From contig JWZX01000486.1 of NCBI GenBank assembly GCA_001275005.1, positions 1 through 21,070 of the forward strand: a stretch of DNA of 21,070 nt, given 5' to 3'. The notes under the pieces are model-generated. The model had not been told where the DNA came from, searched no databases, and saw only the letters and a program-made list of their open reading frames with translations. The stretch is from Chrysochromulina tobinii (lineage: Eukaryota; Haptophyta; Prymnesiales; Chrysochromulinaceae). This document shows positions 16,860 through 21,070 of this stretch, piece after piece; position 1 is the first letter of the stretch; the number at the start of each line of letters is the position of its first letter. Both the position numbers and the translations under genes were made by a program.

Positions 16860-17153
16860 TACCCGGGACAGTCGCCGGGCGGTTGGATGGGCCGACCTGT
16901 GAACGTCATGTTCACGTCGTAAATTGCCATCTCGGCAAGACGCACAACCACAGGTCCCGTGGAGACACAACGTGGAGGGCGCAGTGTCCTGTGAACGTCG
17001 AATGCGTGCCTGGACAAAGGCCATCCTATTTTAAACTTGGTCGCGTTCATAAACCTATGTTCAGTACCCCCCGCGCCGCTTTCTCCTTCAGCCTGTCCTT
17101 GCCGCTCTGCACCAGCGCGACAAGCGGTGGAAATCCGTCCGGCAAATTCACTC
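16860..17153. promoter_or_regulatory. Divergent intergenic region, candidate shared promoter
   Basis: The calpain-like gene (-, start 16859) and the carboxypeptidase (+, start 17154) are divergent and 294 bases apart. The only AT-rich word is CTATTTTAAACTTGG at about 17026-17040, a possible core element for the plus-strand gene. If the calpain-like protein starts at 17024, the gap shrinks to 129 bases. The call rests on orientation. Confidence 0.35.
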
Positions 17154-18821
17154 ATGCCCGGCACAGTGCGCCTCCTCGTCGGCCTTCCGCTGTTCCTGGT
17201 CGCAGATGCGCGCCTGCACCAGCGATACTCGGCTTTGAGTCACGGCTCTGCGAGCCAGGCAACGGCAACGGAAGCCAGCGATTTGTGCCAGCCACCAACT
17301 GCACTGCCATGCGACAAGCAGCAGCTGGTGGGCCGCCAGAAGGTTGAATTTCACCACGCCTTCAACAGCACGCCGCTGGCACTACATTCGACACCTGAGA
17401 GCGGCTACGTGCCCGTCACGGATCGCGACTACCTCTTCTTCCTCTTCTTCTCTCCGCACAAGGCCGCACCGGCAGACGCACCGTTGCTGGTGTGGAGCAA
17501 CGGCGGGCCAGGGTGCTCGAGCATGGAAGGTGCGACAACCGGCCTCAGCCCGATCATGCTGTTCAACGCCAAGCCTGGCGCGCATGGTGGCTTCTCGCGC
17601 GTGATGACGTCCAACCATTGGGGTTGGCACAGGCACGCCGCGCTGCTCTTCGTGGATCAGCCGCGCTACGTTGGCTTCTCCACGGGCACGGGCCCGTACG
17701 TGACCACGAGCCGCGAGGCGGGGCTCGATATGGTCGTCTTTCTGCGCCGCTGGCGCCGACTCTTTCCTGAGCATGCGCACCGCTCCCTCATCTTCGCCTC
17801 GGAGTCCTATGGCGGCCATTACGTTCCCGCGTGGGTCGACGCGACGCTAAACGCGAACGCGGCGCCGGACGTGGCGCACGAGGACGTGCTTCCGCTGCGC
17901 GCCATCTACCTCGGCAATGCACTCGTCAACCGGAGCGTGCAGCAGTCGCACAACTCGTGGAACACCTTCTGCCACGCGGAGGGCATCATCAGCCCCAGCG
18001 TGACGTCGGAGAGCATTGACAAGACCGACGTTGTGGCGCATCTGGGTTACGAGCCGAACATGTACGACTTCCGGCTTGAGTCGCAGGACGGCTGCGGCGC
18101 GTACGGGTACGACTACAGCCGCTGGGCCAGCACGTTGTACAGCGAGCCCTTCCGACGCGCGCTCCATGTGTGCGGCAAGGCCGGCGCCGACTCATTTGCG
18201 GGCTGCACTGGCGGCTGCCACGTGTGCATCGGCAACCCCCCCCTGCTCCCATTCGACGAGCACGACGAGTTTGAGTACAGCGCCGCGCTCTCGCGAGCGC
18301 TCCAAGCGGGCCTCCGGCTCACTTTTGTGTACGGCAAGAACGACCTCGCGGTACCCTATGTGGGAGGTCATCGCATGGTCATGGAGACTCTGGAGTGGGG
18401 AGGCGCGTCCGCCTTCCGCGCCGCACCGCTCGAACCGCTGCTAGCCGAAGGCACCATTGAGGTCGGGCAGGTGCAACGGCACGGGTTGCTCACGTACATG
18501 CAAATCGAGGACTCGGGCCACATGGTCTTCGCGGACCAGCCCGCCGCCGGCATACTCGCGCTTCAGACCTTGCTACCGGACATGGATCATTTGACCCAGA
18601 GGGCTGTGCCGCCCCTGCTCGTGATTGGCGCGCTGATGCTCTTTGCGGCGCTTGTCGCCGTAGTAGCGCTCGGCTCGGGCGAGCGCATCTACAGGCACAT
18701 TCAAGCTATTGCTGACAAGCGCTTTGGCATAGCACGAGGTGCCGACGAGTCGCGGTCCGCGCCCTTGGCAGATGAGTCGGAGCAAAGCGCCGACGACCAT
18801 TATGTCGCTCTTCACAAGTGA
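17154..18821 (+). CDS. Serine carboxypeptidase (S10) with C-terminal membrane anchor
   Basis: Protein of 555 aa. It starts with a hydrophobic signal peptide (VRLLVGLPLFLVADA, residues 5-19). The S10 signatures are complete: SNGGPGCSS (115-123, oxyanion region), ASESYGGHYVP with Ser218, GKNDLAVP with Asp397, and EDSGHMV with His456. S10 enzymes remove C-terminal residues at acidic pH in vacuoles, lysosomes or the secretory pathway. DQPRYVGFS replaces the usual DQPxGxGFS around residue 168. Residues about 485-507 are a clear transmembrane helix, followed by a tail of about 48 residues that would be cytosolic, with YVAL near the end. A type I membrane layout recalls yeast Kex1, an S10 enzyme of the late Golgi. 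ATG 17154 is the first ATG in a frame that otherwise opens only at TTG. No intron is seen. Confidence 0.93.
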   Translation: MPGTVRLLVGLPLFLVADARLHQRYSALSHGSASQATATEASDLCQPPTALPCDKQQLVGRQKVEFHHAFNSTPLALHSTPESGYVPVTDRDYLFFLFFSPHKAAPADAPLLVWSNGGPGCSSMEGATTGLSPIMLFNAKPGAHGGFSRVMTSNHWGWHRHAALLFVDQPRYVGFSTGTGPYVTTSREAGLDMVVFLRRWRRLFPEHAHRSLIFASESYGGHYVPAWVDATLNANAAPDVAHEDVLPLRAIYLGNALVNRSVQQSHNSWNTFCHAEGIISPSVTSESIDKTDVVAHLGYEPNMYDFRLESQDGCGAYGYDYSRWASTLYSEPFRRALHVCGKAGADSFAGCTGGCHVCIGNPPLLPFDEHDEFEYSAALSRALQAGLRLTFVYGKNDLAVPYVGGHRMVMETLEWGGASAFRAAPLEPLLAEGTIEVGQVQRHGLLTYMQIEDSGHMVFADQPAAGILALQTLLPDMDHLTQRAVPPLLVIGALMLFAALVAVVALGSGERIYRHIQAIADKRFGIARGADESRSAPLADESEQSADDHYVALHK

Positions 18822-19312
18822 AAAAACTTCGCCTTGCGCGCCCGAGCTGCATGCAAGGATGCGGCGCCGACGACGTAGCATTTATGTACCATTTACCTAT
18901 GAGCGCGTTGTGGCACGGGAGCCGTGGCCGAGCCGGAGCGCGAGCCTCAGCCTGCCCTCTCGCTAGCTAGGCCGGGCTTGATGCTCATTTTACATTTTTT
19001 AAAGAACTCCACGAAACTGGAGCGGACCGTGCGAGTACCAACGTGCGCATCCGTTCGGATACAGCACGCACCGATGCTGTACGGTACCACAGAGGTTCAG
19101 AGCACACAACACTCAACAGAGGTGCACCGACGGACGGTCACCACCACAATGTCCAACACCAAGGGCACACCAAGGGCATCAATTAAGAACCCCCCAGCAC
19201 GCCTCCCTGGAAGATTGTACTGTCACATCAGTTGGGCCATGAGACCCATGTTACCGATTCCAAAGCTCATCTTAAGCTCATCTGCGTGTTATCCCTGTCT
19301 TCGCAAAGCGTT
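18822..19312. other. Non-coding gap between convergent genes
   Basis: This gap lies between the carboxypeptidase stop (+) and the FkbM stop (-). It is less GC-rich than the genes and contains CATTTTACATTTTTTAAAG (about 18985-19005) and a CCAAGGGCA direct repeat near 19160. One plus-strand frame of 133 codons (18924-19325) opens with GTG, has no recognisable family, and overlaps the FkbM 3' end. I do not call it. Confidence 0.5.
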
Positions 19313-20188
19313 TCAGTTCTTCTGACGCTCCATCTTTTTCTTCGTCTTCTGTCCATCTGCACAGAGCATCGTTGCATTGATTCCACGCGGCACGAGCGAC
19401 GAAGCTTGGCTATGCTCGATCCACAGCTCCTCACCAAAATCAAAGTCGCATGCATGCACCATGTCGCGCTGATGAAGGATGGTGCGTGCGGCAGCGTCAG
19501 GACGCTCGACGGTGAGCACGCGTACTTTTCGATGGAGGCCACGCAATACGTTCGTCTCGTGGCCTTCGACCTGTCCACAGGCAAGGGGCAAGGGCAACTT
19601 AGGTCGTTCGGGTGCGGTACTCGAAGGGCACTGGTTCGAGAGCTCTGCAAGAGGAATCACGTCTAGCGACATGTAATCAATCGTTGGGGGCGCCTTGGCC
19701 TCATCGAGAATATCTTCCAAGCTTCGCGGTGTCATTGAACGGTGCATCAGCTTCACCCCGCGCCGGGTGAATTCTTGAACAGTGAGACAGTGTCGACCCC
19801 AGCAAGTGGGTGCCGCTGTAGATGAAACGACACTTGACAGGCCGTGCATCCACGCAGTCGAAGGCGACGCATTTGGTGGCGGGACGATCTCACGGAAGAG
19901 AAGGGACTTGGTTTCGGATGTGGGATCTCCAGTCAGCGCGAGCATAAAGGTACAAGTGCGATTTGTCTCTGTGAAACGTCTCCTTGAGCGCTTCGCCGCA
20001 TCGATGCAAACTCCACGCCATCCATAATGTCGCTCCAGCAGAGCCGTGTTTGAGTTCTGGAATGGCTCGTTAGCTGCTATGTCAATGAAGAACCCGTTGG
20101 TGTTGCGTTCGAGCAACGACAGAACAGCTGCCTCTTGGCCGCTTTGCGAGTAGTACACGTGGCCGCTGTACGATAAGTAGTCGGGCAT
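19313..20188 (-). CDS. FkbM-family SAM-dependent methyltransferase, at least two exons
   Basis: Exons 20188-19661 and 19570-19313 give 261 aa. The start of the fold is YSQSGQEAAV (13-22), GFFIDIAANEP (32-42, SAM-binding loop) and GWRGVCIDA (56-64), which are classic FkbM positions. SLEDIL (156-161) leads to IDYMSLD, which after splicing joins VEGHETNVLRGL. This restores the family motif SLDVEGxExxVLRG. FkbM enzymes O-methylate sugars or other small hydroxyl groups; in algae many are secretory or surface-glycan enzymes, but the substrate here is unknown. The first in-frame ATG is 20188. It lacks a signal peptide, and a pyrimidine-rich stretch ending CTCTCAG just above 20212 could be the acceptor for a further 5' exon. 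The N-terminus is therefore uncertain. Confidence 0.8.
   Translation of the reverse strand: MPDYLSYSGHVYYSQSGQEAAVLSLLERNTNGFFIDIAANEPFQNSNTALLERHYGWRGVCIDAAKRSRRRFTETNRTCTFMLALTGDPTSETKSLLFREIVPPPNASPSTAWMHGLSSVVSSTAAPTCWGRHCLTVQEFTRRGVKLMHRSMTPRSLEDILDEAKAPPTIDYMSLDVIPLAELSNQCPSSTAPERPKLPLPLACGQVEGHETNVLRGLHRKVRVLTVERPDAAARTILHQRDMVHACDFDFGEELWIEHSQASSLVPRGINATMLCADGQKTKKKMERQKN
19571..19660 (-). other. Intron of the FkbM gene (GT-AG, 90 bases, in frame)
   Basis: On the minus strand the donor is CTAGAC|GTGATT and the acceptor GTGGACAG|GTCGAA. There is a CCTAAG branch-like word about 30 bases before the acceptor and a TTGCCC-rich tract between. It is exactly 30 codons with no stop, so the unspliced frame stays open and carries 30 foreign residues. 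Removing it joins SLD to VEGHE, as in the family. Confidence 0.85.
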
Positions 20189-20395
20189 CGCGGCGTGGAG
20201 AAGCGCCGACAACTGAGAGCCGCGGGGGATAAGAGGCCTAAATACTGTTCCTGTGAATTGGCTGCGTTTCTTGTGAAATTTGGGTCCGCCGCGCGTGGCC
20301 GACAGGCCGCGATGGGGTAAAATTGTGTTTCTTGTGATGCATGCACAAATTAGCTTGAATTAATAACGGTCCGCGAAGCAGTTTCCTTCCCAGTG
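20189..20395. promoter_or_regulatory. Divergent intergenic region with 11-base direct repeat
   Basis: It separates the FkbM ATG (20188, -) from the secreted-protein ATG (20396, +). GTTTCTTGTGA occurs at 20266-20276 and 20327-20337. The second copy is followed by GATGCATGC and an AT-rich stretch (TTAGCTTGAATTAATAA) close to the plus-strand start. It probably holds promoter elements for both genes, unless an extra FkbM exon lies here. Confidence 0.35.
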
Positions 20396-21070
20396 ATGGC
20401 CACAAAATGGGCAGGAAGGGCCGTTCCGGCCCTTCTCGTACAGCTGCTTTTCTTCCTCTTCGCCGTCGTTCAGGGTCCTTTTGCGCCTGCAGGCGCATGC
20501 TGCACCAACACCTGCGCGACCGTCAACGACGGGATATGCTCCGATGGCGGTGCGGGCTCAGAGATGCAGGGTTATTGTGTTCTGGGCACGGATTGCGCCG
20601 ACTGCGGCTCACGCTGCGCACCACCCCCGCCGCCACCCCCGCCGCCACAGCCGCCAGTGAAGCCACCACCTTCGCCGGATCCGTCTCCTCCGCCTCCGCC
20701 GTCTCCCAAACAACCGCCACCCTGGCCTCCTCCGCCACCATGCTCACCGCCAAGGCCTCCTCCGCGGCCTCCGCCACCTAAACAACCGCCACTACGGCCG
20801 CCGCCGCCTTCCCCGCCCCCGCCATCACCGTCGCCACCTCCGCCTGCTAGGCCGCCCTCGCCTTCGCCTCGGCCTGCCGGGCCACCTCCACCGTTCCCTC
20901 CATCGCTGCCGCCCGCTCCGCCCTCGCCACCGGCCCCACCTGCTCCTCCGCCCTTCCCACCACCACCATCGCGACCGCCGTCGAGGCCACCGCCAAGGTC
21001 ACCGCCGGCCAAGCCACCGCCGCCGCCCTCGCCCTCGCCACCGCCCTTCCCACCACCCTTGCACCCCCCC
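20396..21070 (+). CDS. Secreted Cys-module and polyproline protein, N-terminal part (runs off window)
   Basis: The first 225 codons are open from ATG 20396 to the window end. Residues 8-26 (AVPALLVQLLFFLFAVVQG) are a strong signal peptide. A compact module with eight cysteines follows (C35, C36, C40, C48, C61, C67, C70, C74), containing NDGICSDGG and LGTDCADCG. From residue 76 on the chain is about two-thirds proline in PPPPSP-type runs with scattered Ser, Lys, Arg and Ala. Modules of this C...NDGxCxDGG...LGTDCxDCG type, joined to Ser/Pro-rich stretches, are known to me from haptophyte and prasinophyte proteins. Proline-rich stretches resemble algal hydroxyproline-rich cell-wall glycoproteins. 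An extracellular or surface role is likely, and a domain beyond the window is to be expected. Any enzymatic function cannot be seen. Confidence 0.8.
   Translation, partial: MATKWAGRAVPALLVQLLFFLFAVVQGPFAPAGACCTNTCATVNDGICSDGGAGSEMQGYCVLGTDCADCGSRCAPPPPPPPPPQPPVKPPPSPDPSPPPPPSPKQPPPWPPPPPCSPPRPPPRPPPPKQPPLRPPPPSPPPPSPSPPPPARPPSPSPRPAGPPPPFPPSLPPAPPSPPAPPAPPPFPPPPSRPPSRPPPRSPPAKPPPPPSPSPPPFPPPLHPP

Noticed and set aside
16860-17024. 55-residue N-terminal extension of the calpain-like protein
   Set aside because: The calpain-type N-terminus begins after 16859, and the extension is Arg/Cys-rich without family similarity. It is not excluded, because ATG 17024 has good context.
18924-19325. Plus-strand 133-codon frame between carboxypeptidase and FkbM
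   Set aside because: It opens with GTG, has no recognisable domain, overlaps the FkbM 3' end, and its composition is unlike neighbouring coding DNA.
20407-20781. Alternative plus-strand frame in the polyproline region, and the Gly-rich minus-strand frames opposite
   Set aside because: They are shadows of the proline codons. The 20396 frame has a signal peptide and a patterned Cys module.
1-21070. tRNA, rRNA, CRISPR or transposase genes
   Set aside because: I looked for tRNA T-loop words, repeat-spacer arrays and transposase-like frames and found none that hold up. GTTCGA-like words at 6490 and 19634 have no cloverleaf around them.

Overview
The window is nuclear DNA from a GC-rich photosynthetic, probably flagellated, microbial eukaryote. 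Evidence: the end of a plastid-type ferredoxin-NADP reductase, a eukaryotic CAF1 deadenylase, an EF-hand/WD40 protein of an axonemal family, GT...AG introns that all begin GTG, long intergenic gaps, and no bacterial-style operons. A secreted protein with a cysteine module and a long polyproline run, an FkbM methyltransferase and a fucosyltransferase-like enzyme suggest a haptophyte (Emiliania/Chrysochromulina/Prymnesium type). A pelagophyte or another GC-rich alga is not excluded. The taxonomic call is inference.

Layout: 1-177 (+) 3' end of ferredoxin-NADP reductase. 178-1837 non-coding between convergent genes. 1838-3505 (-) ubiquitin-like/AN1 zinc-finger protein. 3731-6451 (-) EF-hand plus WD40 protein (WDR49/CFAP337 type). 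6696-7813 (+) CAF1 deadenylase, two exons. 8401-9756 (+) fucosyltransferase-like secretory-pathway enzyme. 10086-11762 (+) SET-domain methyltransferase of the Rubisco LSMT/SETD3-6 type, two exons. 11909-12733 (+) small protein with a new-looking N-terminal domain and a BAG-like C-terminus. 13347-16859 (-) large calpain-like protein whose catalytic residues are all replaced, carrying four IQ motifs and coiled coils. 17154-18821 (+) membrane-anchored serine carboxypeptidase. 19313-20188 (-) FkbM methyltransferase with a 90-base in-frame intron. 20396-21070 (+, runs off the end) secreted Cys-module/polyproline protein.

The genes do not form one pathway. Two themes recur. One is cytoskeletal or signalling scaffolds that could be flagellar (EF-hand/WD40 and IQ pseudo-calpain, both possible Ca/calmodulin responders). 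The other is secretory-pathway and surface functions (glycosyltransferase, carboxypeptidase, FkbM enzyme, polyproline protein). Two proteostasis-type proteins (UBL-AN1 and BAG-like) are also present. Three gene pairs are divergent, with start codons 207 to 294 bases apart, so shared promoters are possible.

The most interesting points are the degenerate calpain/IQ/coiled-coil protein, the SET-gene intron built from repeats of its own exon border, the in-frame FkbM intron, the altered AN1 zinc-ligand set, and a small inverted repeat flanked by 11-base direct repeats upstream of the glycosyltransferase. Starts were placed at ATG codons; several reading frames extend further upstream only from GTG or TTG.
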